Assembly: GCF_000004195.4 (NCBI RefSeq)
Contig: NC_030679.2
Location: 16,052,712 to 16,116,711, forward strand
DNA length: 64,000 nucleotides
Direction of reading: 5' to 3'
Source of the DNA: Xenopus tropicalis
Lineage: Eukaryota > Chordata > Amphibia > Anura > Pipidae
Shown here: positions 23,558 through 34,310 of the stretch, piece after piece
How the letters are laid out: every line of letters begins with the position of its first letter
Position numbering within the stretch: the first letter of the stretch is position 1
Notes under the pieces: generated by a model
Database searches by the model: none
The model's input: only the letters and a program-made list of their open reading frames with translations
Told to the model about the DNA's origin: nothing
Position numbers and translations under genes: made by a program

Positions 23558-23622
23558 ACTGCTCATGCTAGGTCAACTAATTAGTCACTTGCGGACTAAT
23601 TAGTTGACCTAGCATGAGCAGT
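23558..23622. repeat. Perfect 29-bp inverted repeat with 7-nt loop
   Basis: Arms 23558-23586 and 23594-23622 are exact reverse complements, beginning ACTGCTCATGCTAGGTCAAC. Loop ACTTGCG. No flanking target duplication identified. Confidence 0.9.
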
Positions 23623-24049
23623 TTGCATGTGCAGTACCTTAACACAAGTTAAGTGATGGTTTGGTAGCCTCTTGAGGTCAGTAGTTCTGTGTGGGGGAAA
23701 GTTTGGTGCCAGCCTTGCATGGGCTATAGCAGGCTTGGGTCCCTAGGTTTTTTGTTGGTGTGTCCTTGAACTATAGGACTAAGCTGTGTGATGTCGGCAC
23801 AGGTTGGTCGATCTTGTGCTGATATCTGGTTTGTGTTAAGGTTTTCAACACTGATGTGAGCTGCTACTAATGAGTGATGGGGCTAGAGGCTAGTTGGTGC
23901 CAAGCCTTATTTTCTAGGACTGCAGATTAGTGCTGAGGGTTGTTTTCATAGTTCCAGCACTAGTAGTAAATGTGTCCAAGATGTTGCCAGATTCTGGTAT
24001 GAATTATCTGATCTGCTGGTGGTTGCACTAGCTGATGGTTACATTAGCA

Positions 24050-24114
24050 ATCTGGTTAGTGTCAGGGTTCTGGTTAGTGTCAGGGTTCTGGTTAGTGTCA
24101 GGGTTCTGGTTAGG
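24050..24114 (+). repeat. 18-bp tandem repeat
   Basis: About 3.5 copies of TGGTTAGTGTCAGGGTTC. Small and almost identical between copies. Confidence 0.85.
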
Positions 24115-24148
24115 TCCACTAGTATCAATGTCATGTTCTATTGTTTAA

Positions 24149-24281
24149 GGGCTCTGGCACACAAGGCAATCAAGGCCGCCGCGTATGCCATCCCATTGGC
24201 GATTTACATTTTCGCCGGTGGGATGGCATTTCGGGGAGATTAGTCACCCACAAACAGGGAGATTTGTCACGAGCGACAATC
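24149..24281. mobile_element. MITE fragment, GGGAGATTAGTCGC family
   Basis: Starts GGGCTCTGGCACACAAGG, then GCCATCCCATTGGCGATTTACATT and GGGGAGATTAGTC. The same family is at 29445, 29957 and 44247. Interrupted or ended by the hAT insertion at 24290. Confidence 0.6.
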
Positions 24282-24289
24282 TTCTAATC

Positions 24290-25254
24290 CAGTGCTGTCC
24301 GCATGTGGCCCGCGACCCCCCTCTGTGTGGCCCCCCACCTGTCTGGCTGCTTTGATGGCTTACCTTTGAGTAAGCATTAAATAGTATCAGTACTGAGATT
24401 AACTGGCCCCCTGCATGGTTCTCACCTCAGATTCAGGCTGTAATCCCCCTGTATTGTTTAAATATGTAATCCCCTGTGTTTTTCACACCTTTTAATACCT
24501 GCATTGTTCACCCCCTGCAGTGTTCACACCTCAGGCTCAAACTGTAATCACTCCCATTGTTCACTTCTTCACACCTTAGACATAGGTACTGTAGGCAGAG
24601 TATGGCACATACAGCCAGCATAGGGCAGGTAGAGTATGGCACACACAGGCAGCATAGGTCAGGGAGGGTATGGCACACACAGGAAGGGTAGGGCAGGCAG
24701 AGTATGGCACACACAGGGTAGGGCAGGCAGAGTATGGCACACAGAGGCAGCATAGGGAAGGCAGAGTATGGCACACACAGGCAGGGTAGGACAGGCAGAG
24801 TATGGCACACACAGACAGCATAGGACAGGCAGAGTGCTGCCTGTGTGTGTCATACTCTGCTTGCCCTATGCTGCTTGTGGGAGGTGAACCTGGCAGGGGT
24901 TTGTTGTGGGAGTTTGTTAGCAGTTGGAAATAGCCATTAAATGGTCCCTAAGGTGTGTAATTATGTACTGGGGGTTGCTCTGCTATCCACAGGGGAGGAG
25001 GAGGCATATGGAATTTAAGGGTATATCTTAATATGACATAATTCTTTCACATATGAATGATGGTTGATATCCCCACAGTAAGGACCAAGCATTTGGGATT
25101 TTGCTGTGCTACCACCATTGTGATAAAATAGGTGTGGTTTGAAGTGGGTGGTTTCAAAAAGGGGAGTGGTCAAAACTGGCTTCCATTAGCGGCCCTCCAC
25201 CATGTATGCTAGAGAAATTCCGGCCCTCGGCACCGTAGAAGTTGGACAGCACTG
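24290..25254. mobile_element. hAT element with perfect 8-bp target duplication
   Basis: Ends CAGTGCTGTCC... and ...GGACAGCACTG are inverted, and TTCTAATC flanks both sides (24282-24289 and 25255-25262). An 8-bp duplication and CAG..CTG ends define hAT. No transposase frame; about 1 kb, so non-autonomous. Carries the minisatellite at 24590. Confidence 0.92.
24590..24840. repeat. About 34-bp minisatellite inside the hAT element
   Basis: About eight copies built on GCAGAGTATGGCACACACAG with variable GGCAGCATAGG segments and some units shortened. It ends against an inverted copy (CTGTGTGTGTCATACTCTGC, 24841-24860). The cysteine-rich minus-strand ORFs here are repeat translation. Confidence 0.85.
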
Positions 25255-25257
25255 TTC

Positions 25258-25591
25258 TAATCAATAGAAGGCCTAACGAAATGGTTGGGCCTAAAAAAAA
25301 TTAGCCCCCATTATTTTTAGGGTGGGTCACTTGATTCCCTTAAAAGTCACTGGCTAAATTTTTAAGCCCCCTTAGTGATTATAATCATTAAAGAAGAAGG
25401 AAAGGCTGTCACTTGGGGGTGCCAAAATGTTAAAGTGACTTAGCCTTTCCTTCTTCTTTAATGATTATAATCACTAAGGGGGCTTAAAAATTTAGCCAGT
25501 GACTTTTAAGGGAATCAAGTGACCCACCCTAAAAATAATGGGGGCTAATTTTTTTTAGGCCCAACCATTTCGTTAAGCCTTCTATTGATTA
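25258..25591. mobile_element. Foldback element, 150-bp arms
   Basis: Arms 25258-25407 and 25442-25591 are reverse complements with one mismatch seen. The loop of about 34 nt includes CACTTGGGGGTGCC. A tiny T2-type unit, TTAAAGAAG...CTTCTTTAA (25388-25461), forms the apex, so the structure may be a MITE inserted at the centre of another palindrome. Abuts the right end of the hAT element. Confidence 0.88.
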
Positions 25592-26029
25592 TTACTGAAA
25601 TGGCCAATAAGGTGTGTGGTAAATATACCTGATGCCTTTTTTTACATTTTAAATAAATGCATGAAGGGAAACTATATACACCCAAACAAATGATTGTAAA
25701 ATTATTTAGAATGCTCTTCTGGATTTATCATTTTTTTAAATTTAGTTTTGATGCTATTAGCAGCTTTACTTTGGGGTGCTTGCCAGATTTAAGCTGTATT
25801 TTGGCTGCCGCTGTTTCTTGGAAAGTCCAAGAGCAACTTTGTTACTAGATCCAGGCATAATTAGATGCTCAGCTTGCTTAAAGTAATCCTTTGCAAGACT
25901 GAAAACTTGTACATCCTATTTAAATTCATACAAAAGTAACAAAGCGACAAGACGATTAAAGACACCACGTGTGTAAGTAGGATATACAAGTAGTTGCTGG
26001 ATTCATGCTGAATCCTTGTGAATGCTTTC

Positions 26030-26393
26030 ATGTGATTCCAATGTAGAGAGTGCTATTCTGAGACAGTTTGCAGTTGGTCTTCATTTTTTATTATTTGCTG
26101 GTTTTGAATTATTTAGCTTTTTTGTTCAGCAGCTCTCTCTAGTTTGGAATTTTAGCAGCTATCTGGTTGCCAGGGTCCAATTTAACCTAGCAACCAGGCT
26201 GTTGCTTGAAAGAGAGACAGGCTGTTGTTTGAATAGATGAGAGATGAAACAGAAAAAGAAGGAATAAAGAGTAACATTAAAATGGCAGCCTTACAGAGAA
26301 ATAGTTTTTTTGCTACTGGGGTTAGTGACCCCCAATTGAAAGTTGGAAAGAGGCCATATTAAAAGTTAGCCAAAAGGTGAACTACTGCTTTAA
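26030..26393. mobile_element. T2-type MITE, left end eroded
   Basis: GTGCTATTCTGAGACAGTTTGCAG at the left and AAAGGTGAACTACTGCTTTAA at the right (TTAA 26390-26393) resemble a common frog TTAA-type MITE. The left TTAAAGG terminus is not recognisable. Confidence 0.5.
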
Positions 26394-26464
26394 TGTTTTT
26401 TTTAGAGCAGGACTGTATAAAGAGGGCCATATGTAGGCTGAAAAAAGCTGCTGATGGACAGTGT

Positions 26465-26760
26465 AGGCCACTTATCCACCCAAAATTCGTACAGAAGTCA
26501 ATTGAGCAGATTTTATTTTCCTGTCGGATCGAGGACTGGATCCGTGTATTGATGCAATGCTTGATCTGATGTCTTGCACAGCACCAATTTTGATCTGATT
26601 GTTAAGCCCTCGGGACACCTCAACGTAGGAATATCGGGAAAGATCCACTCATTTGGTGACATTGCCCACTTTACCTGGTGGCCTGTGGGGCTGAGTTCAA
26701 GCCACAGAGGCTTCTTCTGTGGCCACTGCTTTAAGAATTTGTGTGATTTTTCTCCTACTT
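26465..26760. mobile_element. Decayed MITE, AAAGGTGGCC family
   Basis: Internal markers GATCGAGGACTGGATCC and GGGAAAGATCCACTCATTTGG align loosely with the 19501 family; termini are not clear. Confidence 0.35.
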
Positions 26761-27450
26761 TGAAAGGCTAGGAGGTTGTGCCACTTTGTGTGTCATACAA
26801 AGCATTTCCCTTTGATCTGGTGAGATTTTTTTTATTTATTTAAATATTTAACAATTGGTAATATGTTTTTAATGTTTATTCTACATAATTGTTTTATTTT
26901 TATGGAATTGCATGTCAGAAAGTTGATTAAAACATGCATTCAGTTGTCACAGCTGTTGAAATGCTGACTAAAGGACCATTGAAATCTTGTTGGGAGGGCT
27001 GTGCTTCTAGTTTATATAGAGTTATGTGCCTCTAGTTACTCATCAGCTCTATGTAATGAATGGGAGGTAAAAATAGAACAGGGTAATGTAGCAATACTTT
27101 GCTAAGCACATTACTTATTGTCGCTTGTGGCCTGCTTCTCCCTGTGGTATCTATATGGCACTAATAGGGGAAGGAGACAAATATTGACCATGTAACCCAC
27201 ATACAAATGAAATTGTTTATTGACAGATATCTTTCTACTATCAGTCGGGTTCTCAATTAGACAGAAAAATATCCTGAAAAGATGCATTATGTTTGCAAGT
27301 GCATGTTGCGTTGTCAAATGAGGAGTCAGAACTCCTCTTCAGATGCTGCAGTTCCAATCCATAAAGAACAGAACATGCAGCATATAGCCCCTCACATGGA
27401 ATCTGGTATATGGCCACCTTTAGAATGTCCCATGTTTTATAGAGAGGCTT

Positions 27451-27903
27451 TTAAAGAATTAGTAAACCTTTTTTTTTCTATCAGTAAAATTACTCTAAAC
27501 AGCCTCCAGAATTACCTACCTTTGTCCCAGCATTCTCTCTGACCTGGTTCCTCAGTCTGAAGGTGTTCGTTTTTCTTTGCTTCCTTGTGCAGAGTGAAGC
27601 CCCGCCCCACTTCCTGTTCAGTTCTCTTTTCAATTCGACAACCTGTTGTCGAAATGGAGAGCCTTCTGCGCATGCCTGGAGGCAGCAGGAGCCAGTCTGT
27701 GCATTAGCAGGGTTTTTTTTTTTTATGAGAGACCTGAACAGGAAGTGGGGCGGGGCTTCACTCTGCAGAAGGAAGCAAAGAAAAACTAACACCTTCTGAC
27801 TGAGGATCCAGGTCAGAGAGAATGCTGGGACAAAGGTAGGTAATTCTGGAGGCTGTTTAGAGTCATTTTACTGATAGAAAAAAAAGGTTTACTAATTCTT
27901 TAA
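27451..27903. mobile_element. T2-type MITE with intact TTAA ends
   Basis: TTAA (27451) AGAATTAGTAAACC ... GGTTTACTAATTCT TTAA (27900-27903). The interior is a long imperfect palindrome (CCCCGCCCCACTTCCTGTTC / GAACAGGAAGTGGGGCGGGG), which explains two similar ORFs, one per strand. Confidence 0.9.
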
Positions 27904-28056
27904 GGCCTTGTACAGTATGTCAGTATCCCCTTTCTGCATATCCACGTTGGTCGGGTCTGCCTTATTGCTTACTGCAGACAACAGTGGAAGCACCAGTACC
28001 TAGTAATTATTAACCCTAGTCCTGCTTTCTGTGGTTCAGCATTTAATCCGACCCAT

Positions 28057-28689
28057 TAAAGGACATGTAAAGCCTACATTTGTCTACAATGCATATCAGT
28101 TGGGCACGTCTTCCCCCACCCAAATGGCGTCATTTGTACTGCATATATTCCCTCCGTTTGCTAGCACCATCACATTTTTCTAGAGCAAATGTCTAGAGAC
28201 ATTTTTCCTCTCATGCATAATCAGATACATTTAAATATGCAAACAGCATGCACACACAAAGACCCTTATTCAGCATACATTTAATCAAGAATGCAGACTC
28301 ACACAGGCAGAACTATCTTTGATAAAATTTCTGCTTTGTTTGAGCTGAGCTCAGGAGAGGAGTTTAGGAGAAAAAAATTGAAGCAGACAGCTAGAGCTGA
28401 GTTTCTATGGGAACCAGCAATGCTATCTCTTCACTGGCTGCTAGACTGGAGGGCGTGTTTAGTAATCTGTGCTTAGAACAACTGAGCATGCCCACAAGCC
28501 AGAAGTCAAAGCAAATTCCTGAGGGAGGGGGCAGAGTGGGTTTCAGGAGGAGAAGGAAATCGAAGTGATTAAGGAGATGTTGCAGCCTTACTATTAACCT
28601 CTGGACAACCAGTGTGGCAGGTATTGAAAGATTTCAAACAGGCTGTTCACTGATTACATTTTTGTGTGTGGAGTTTACATGTCCTTTAA
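28057..28689. mobile_element. T2-type MITE, ACATGT subgroup
   Basis: TTAA (28057) AGGACATGTAAAGCC ... GGAGTTTACATGTCCT TTAA (28686-28689); 633 bp. No coding frame of interest. Confidence 0.85.
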
Positions 28690-29023
28690 GCTCATAACCC
28701 AGTAACGGATAAGTAAAAGCAGTAGTAAAAGTTGCCTGTCTACAGTTCTTCCAGTATCCACAAGCATTCATCCCAAGTCTTGCAGATTAGGCCTCAGGAC
28801 ATGTGGCCACTACTTTAGGAAGTTGTGATCATGTCTGTGACCATTTAGCCTCCATACAAAGGCACTAAGCTGGCCATGCGCTCCCAGATTTATGCTGTCC
28901 AACCATCTGGTTGTTTCTGTAAGCTTTGTGGTCAGTTTCGACAGGCTGAAAATGATCAGTTACTTGCTGGAACCAACATTAGAAATGACTCCTCTAAGGC
29001 CACTGGAGACTAATTCTAATTGC

Positions 29024-29444
29024 TTAAAGGAGAAGGAAAGGCTAAGTCACTTGGGGGTGCCAAAATGTTAGGCACCCCCAAGTGACTTAGATCACTTACC
29101 TTTTACCCCGGGCTGGTGCCCCTGTACGGAGAGAACAGCACCAGCCCGGGGTACCTGTAGCGCTTCCTTCTTCCTGCTTCAGTGTGCGCGCATGCGCAGT
29201 CGAGTGAATAGCCGAACTTAAACAAGAAAGTCAGCTTTTCATTCGACTGCGCATGCGCCGGCTGATGGATTTCGCCGGCAGAAGAAAAAGGAAGGAGGAA
29301 TCACTTCCTACAGGTACCCTGGGCTGGTGCTTTTTTCTCCTAACAGGAGCACCAGCCCAGGGTACAAGGTAAGCGATCTAAGTCACTTGGGGGTGCCTAA
29401 CATTTTGGCACCCCCAAGGGACTTAGCCTTTCCTTCCCCTTTAA
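29024..29444. mobile_element. T2-type MITE with GC-rich hairpin interior
   Basis: TTAA (29024) AGGAGAAGGAAAGGCTAAG ... CTTAGCCTTTCCTTCCCCT TTAA (29441-29444). It contains ACTTGGGGGTGCCAAAATGTT, also found at the apex of the foldback at 25258, and inverted CTGCGCATGCGC blocks. Confidence 0.88.
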
Positions 29445-29700
29445 GGGTAGTGGCAGATGGCCCCGCAACAAATCTTCCTTGCCCTGGGCGACTAATCTCC
29501 CTGCAGTGCCATCCCACTAGCACTAATGTAAGTTGCCGGTGGGATGGCATACGCGTCGCTACGATTTGCGGAAGTTGCCTTGAGAGGAAACTTCGGGCGA
29601 CTTCGGCAAATCTATGGTGATTTACATTCTTGCCGATGGGATGGCATTGTGGGGAGATTAGTTGCAGGACGACTTATCTCCCCTTCTGCCACTGCCCTGA
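29445..29700. mobile_element. MITE, GGGAGATTAGTCGC family
   Basis: TIRs GGGTAGTGGCAGATGG and CTTCTGCCACTGCCCT, with GGTGGGATGGCAT inside. Inserted immediately beside the T2 MITE. Confidence 0.65.
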
Positions 29701-29956
29701 TTAGAAGAGTATTATTTAGAAAAGACAGGCTGGTTTTGATATTCATTTTCTATATGCAAAAATGGCTAGGATTTAACCAAATCCTTAATTTGCTGTATCC
29801 CACAAATGCTTTTGTACCTTTAAATAAGACTTTTTGTCCCTCAAATGTCACTCAGTATCTCTTGCTCAGTAGATGCCTTTTTTAACAATTATCAGTAAAT
29901 AATAAGCATTGTCTGTTTTAGTAGCTGCTACTAGTAGCTCCATGTGTCTTCAACCT

Positions 29957-30385
29957 AAGGGCAGTGGCACATGTGGAGATTAGTCGCTTGTGATAAATCT
30001 TTATTACCACGGGCAACTAATCTCCCCATAATGCCATCCCACCTGCAAGAATGAGTGTGTTGGTTTGCACCTCTGGTAGGGTAAGCAATTTTGAAGTGAT
30101 AGTTGGCCTGTAAGTAATATGTCAGCTTCCACTTGTATGCAGATGTTTGTCAATGCCTTGAGCAACTGATGGCAACTGGGCAATGGCACATGGGGAGCTT
30201 TGTTGTCTGAAAAGATATACACGGTCACAGTGCTTGGTTTTCCAAAGTTGCCTGATATTTTCTGCACAGGAAACTACTGTTGACTACAGAAAACAGAGCG
30301 CTCTGTATGCTTTCCCACCGGTGATTCATTTTTTTGCCTGTGGGACGGGATTTAGGGGAGATTTGTTTCCCACATTAGATGGATG
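29957..30385. mobile_element. MITE, GGGAGATTAGTCGC family, enlarged or rearranged
   Basis: Starts GGGCAGTGGCACATGTGGAGATTAGTCGC, and ends near GGGGAGATTTGTTTCCCAC. The extra interior (30050-30250) has no clear relative in the window. Confidence 0.5.
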
Positions 30386-30874
30386 AGGTTATGGCGCACA
30401 ATTATATTTCCCTTAGTCACCCATGGTTAGCATTCACTAATGGTTAAATTCCCCCCTGCAGGCCAGGGGACAAGACCTCCTGCAAGGCTGGGGTTAGCCA
30501 GGAAGTACCTTTTATTAACATTCCTCCTGTTGAGCGAGTCAGGGAGTTTAAGTGCGCCCCATGTCCTCTGATGTCTGGTCGCTACAAGGGAGCTGTGCAG
30601 AGTCTTTGTATTTATGTATAACTGTATTTATAAAGCATCACAAGGGTACGCAGCGCTATACAATCTTACAATATACAAAATTACTCACAGGGAGGACAAG
30701 TGTTATAATAAATACAAAGTGCCATGTGGTATGAGACACAGTAGGAAGGAGGTCCCCTGTCCTGTAGAGCTTACAATCTAAGTGGTTGGGTAACATATAG
30801 GCACAAATTGGAAGGTAAGAGTGCACTAGGTATGGGCATTTGCCCTTAAGTGAAGGACTAGGCAAAACAATGTT

Positions 30875-32713
30875 TTAGTGCTCCATAAGGTAGCATCTAA
30901 ATTTTATCTTACAGAGAGTGGGTGAGTGTTCCCGACGAAGGGATTCAGGGATAGAGTTCCAGTGGTAAGGAGCAGCGACATAGAAAGGTTTAAGACGAGA
31001 AAGTGCAGTGCGTGTGGATGGTGTAAAAAGACGGAGGCTCTGAGAGGAGCGGAGGAGACGACCAGGAACGTGCAGAGAGACCAGTGAAGAAATGCAGTGA
31101 GGAGCAGAGGAGTGAAGGGCTTTGAATGGTAGCAGAAGGATTTTGTAAGCTTTTCTTTGCTTAACAGGCAGCCATGCTAGAGAGCTTAAGTGAGGCTGAG
31201 CAGGTTCCCTCTTAGGAGAGAGCAGGAGGATCCTGGCAGCAGAGTTTAAGATTGATTGCAGGGCAGAGTGGTGGGAGTCTGGGAGGCCGGTTAGTAGGAG
31301 ATTGCAGTAATCTAAACGGGAAAGGATAAGGGCATGGATTAGTGTTTTAGCTGTTCCTTGTAAAAGAAAGGGGCGTATCTTGGCAATATTGTGGAGGTAA
31401 AAGCGGCAGGTTTTGGCACTGTTATTAATATAGTTAGAGAAGGAGAGGGACTGGTCAAAGACGACCCCAAGGCAGCGTGCTGAATTTACAGGGTTAATGG
31501 TCATGCTGTCAATAGTGATGGTGAAAGGAGGAGAAGGGCTAGGTTTGGGCGGGAAGACCATGAGCTCTGTTTTAGCTAGGGTAAGTTTGAGGTGGCGTTG
31601 GTTCATCCAGGAGGAGATAGCCAGGAGGCAGTTAGCAATCTGGGTTTGAACATCAGAGGTTAGTGCAGGGGTGTCTAAATATATCTGGATGTCATCTGCA
31701 TATAAGTGACCAAAAGAAGAAATAAGGTATCCTAAAGAGAGAGTGTACAGGGAGAACAGCAGAGGACCAAGCACAGAGCCCTGAGGCACCCCCACACTAA
31801 GCTGAGCCGGGGTAGAAGATTTGTTAGCAAGAGCAACAGAGAAGGAGCGGTTAGAGAGATAAGAAGAGAACCAAGATGCAGCTTGATTGCGGATACCCAG
31901 AGAATAGAGAATTTGCATAAGGACAGAATGGTTGACAGTATCAAAAGCAGAGGAAAGGTCCAGGAGAATGAGGACTGAGTAGCGTCCCTTGGCCTTGGCA
32001 GTCTGGAGATCATTAGCCACTCTACGTAAGGCCGTCTCAGTGGAGTGCGCAGGCCGAAAACCAGACTGCATAGGGTCCAGCAGATTTTGGGTGCAGAGGA
32101 AGTTAGTGACACGAGAAAAGACAAGACGTTCCAGGAGTTTAGAGGCTAGGGGCAGGAGGAAGACAGGACGGTAGTTAGAAAGGCAGGACGGGTCCAGTGA
32201 AGCCTTTTTAAAAATGGGTTTGACACATGCTTGTTTGAATAGAGAGGGAAAAGTACCAGAAGCCAGAGAGGAATTGAATATATGGGTAAGAGCTGGAGTA
32301 AGGGCAGGGGCACACTGTAGTAGTGATGAGGGCATAGGATCCAGTGAGCAGGTAGTAGGCGGAGAGGAACGGAGAAGCTGAGAAACTTTAAACTCTGTTA
32401 CGAAATCAAAGGAGCTGAATACAGAAAGAGGAGATTTGGGAAAGTTGAGATTACTGGTTACTGGTTGGGAAAATTGTTTGTGGATAGAATCGACTTTGCT
32501 TCTAAAGAAGTCAGCAAAGTCCTGGGGTGTATGTTGAGATACGATTGATTCATTAGGTGAAGGATGAAGTAGTGAGTTAAATATGGAAAATAAGCGCTGT
32601 GGGTTTGATTTATTATTATTTACAAGTGTGTTATAGTATACTTGCTTGGCCTGGGATAGGGCAGTATTGAGACACACCATAAGAATTTTATAGTGGAGGA
32701 AATCCACTTTCAC
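30875..32713 (-). pseudogene. L2 ORF2, reverse transcriptase part (612 codons open)
   Basis: RT motifs in order: [56 protein letters not shown], the catalytic [26 protein letters not shown], then the L2 C-terminal [29 protein letters not shown] and [11 protein letters not shown]. The frame is uninterrupted from about residue 20 of the connector to the end, so the RT itself looks intact. Upstream, a stop and frameshift near 32714-32765 separate it from the endonuclease part, so the complete ORF2 is broken. It is an intronic passenger of pwwp2a, in antisense. Confidence 0.85.
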
Positions 32714-32764
32714 GTGAGATTTCCTCCAAATGTGCTCAGCAGATCGTGCACAGGAGCACAGAAA

Positions 32765-33380
32765 TCACACCTGAGGGTTAAGCCAGGGACGAGGATTGTG
32801 GGCACGACTGCATTGCGGCTGCAGGGGGGCATGGGTGTTTGTTGCAGATGATAAAATAGAGTTGTAGGTATTTACCAGTAACTCAGGATCAGAGGAAGCA
32901 CAGAAGGAGGAGAGATTAGAACTAAGAGAGTTAGAGTTAGCGGTTATATCAACCATTTGAGTGTTGCAAATCAGGGTTGTAGGCTGAGCATTAGTAGAAG
33001 GAGACGCATGCAAGATAGAAAAAGAAATAAGATGATGATGATCTGAGGAAAAGGCTCACTGTTAAATGCAGATCTAGATTTTTGGAAAAGACCAGATCTA
33101 GGAAATGACCATCCTTATGGGTAGCTGTATTAGTCCACTGCTGGAGATCAAAGGAGGAGGTTAGATGGAGAAATCGAGATGGCCAGGACTGAGAGGGGTG
33201 ATCTATATGGCAATTGAAATCGCCTAAAATAATTGCAGGGGTGTCAGAGCATAGAAAAAAAGAGAGCCAGGATTCAAAGTCAGAGAGGAATGTAGTCAAG
33301 GATTTTGTAGAAGGAGGTCTGTAAATAACTGCCACCCACACAGAAAGAGAGTGAAAAAGCTGAACTGCAATGTACCTCAA
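32765..33380 (-). pseudogene. L2 ORF2, endonuclease (APE) remnant
   Basis: Contains WVAVIYRPPSTKSL, then ILGDFNCHIDHPS and DLVFSKNLDL, matching the C-terminal half of the APE-type endonuclease of L2/CR1 LINEs. It lies in two frames (32991-33380 and 32765-33013) with the shift near 33013. The N-terminal part with the first catalytic Asn/Glu is not recognisable. Confidence 0.75.
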
Positions 33381-33768
33381 AAGAAGGAAACCTGAAAGTA
33401 GGCGGTATAGGGGTTAGTTTAAAATGGCAATGAGGGGAGAGCAGAACCCCTACCCCTCCCCCACCGCCAGTAATGTGGGGAGTATGAAAGAAGGAAAGGC
33501 TGCCATTAGAGAGAGATGACTCAATAGCATTATCGTTCTGAGAGAGCTAGGTCTCTGTTATGGCAAACAGGTGAAAAGACTTAGAGCAAAACAGATCATG
33601 AATTAAAGTGGCCTTGTTAGTTACAGAGTGGGTATTAAGAAGAGCACAAGAGAATGTGAGATAAGAAGAGGAGAAAGTGGGAATTTGAATAAGGTTAGAC
33701 AGCTTGGTAGTTTGTGAAGGTTTACGATGGAGGTCATAAAATCAACAAATTGGTGGAGACACAGAAAT

Positions 33769-34106
33769 TTAGGGCCCCATACACGGGCCGATTCTAGCTG
33801 CTGATATCGGTCCCTTAGACCGATTCGGCAGCTAATCAGCCCGTGTATGGGCACTACCGATGGGCCTGCCCGACCAATATCTGGCCTGAAATCAGCCAGA
33901 TATTGATCGGGCAGGTTAAAAAATCTAGTCAGATCGACCAACTTTGCCTATACCCATCGTTATAATTCGATAGTTTGGCCCCAGGGCAAAATGATCGAAT
34001 TAGCCTGGATTTGCCCACCCGTAGGTAGAGGATATTGGGAGAAGATCCACTCGCTTGGCCACATCGCCAAGCGTGTGGATCTGAAGGTGTATGGGCACCT
34101 TTAGGG
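33769..34106. mobile_element. MITE, AAAGGTGGCC family, in the L2 5' region
   Basis: GGGCCCCATACACGGGCCGAT at the left and GTGTATGGGCACCTTTA at the right are an inverted pair. The interior has GATCGGGCAGG and CGCTTGGCCACATCGCCAAGCG. Confidence 0.65.
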
Positions 34107-34310
34107 GCATGCAATATTGGTAATTGAGAATAAAAATAGAATAGTGCCACAATTACCAATAAAACTAGCAAATAATGCAGTATTCAGGGCCACAGTGGAA
34201 ATGGAAATAGAATAGTGCAGCAATTACCAATACAACTAGCAAAAAATGCAGTGTTCAGGGCTGCAGTGGAGATGGAAATAGAATAGTGCAGCAATTACTT
34301 GTAGAATTAG
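34107..34310 (-). repeat. 71-bp tandem repeat, 2.8 copies
   Basis: AATAGAATAGTGCAGCAATTAC-type anchors at 34135, 34206 and 34277 (71-bp steps). Position suggests a 5' UTR repeat of the L2, as LINE promoters are often built from tandem monomers; this is inference. Confidence 0.6.

Larger units (their letters stand above)
30605..33768 (-). mobile_element. L2-clade LINE, nearly full length
   Basis: Minus-strand element: the 3' UTR (30605-30890, duplicated at 20716), the ORF2 RT frame (30875-32713) and a decayed endonuclease region (to about 33400). The 5' part continues past a MITE (33769-34106) into a region with a 71-bp tandem repeat. No target duplication was located. Confidence 0.8.

Noticed and set aside
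24508..24853. Cys-rich minus ORFs (VCHTLPALPC repeats) as a secreted peptide gene
   Set aside because: They translate a 34-bp minisatellite within a hAT element, open in several frames.
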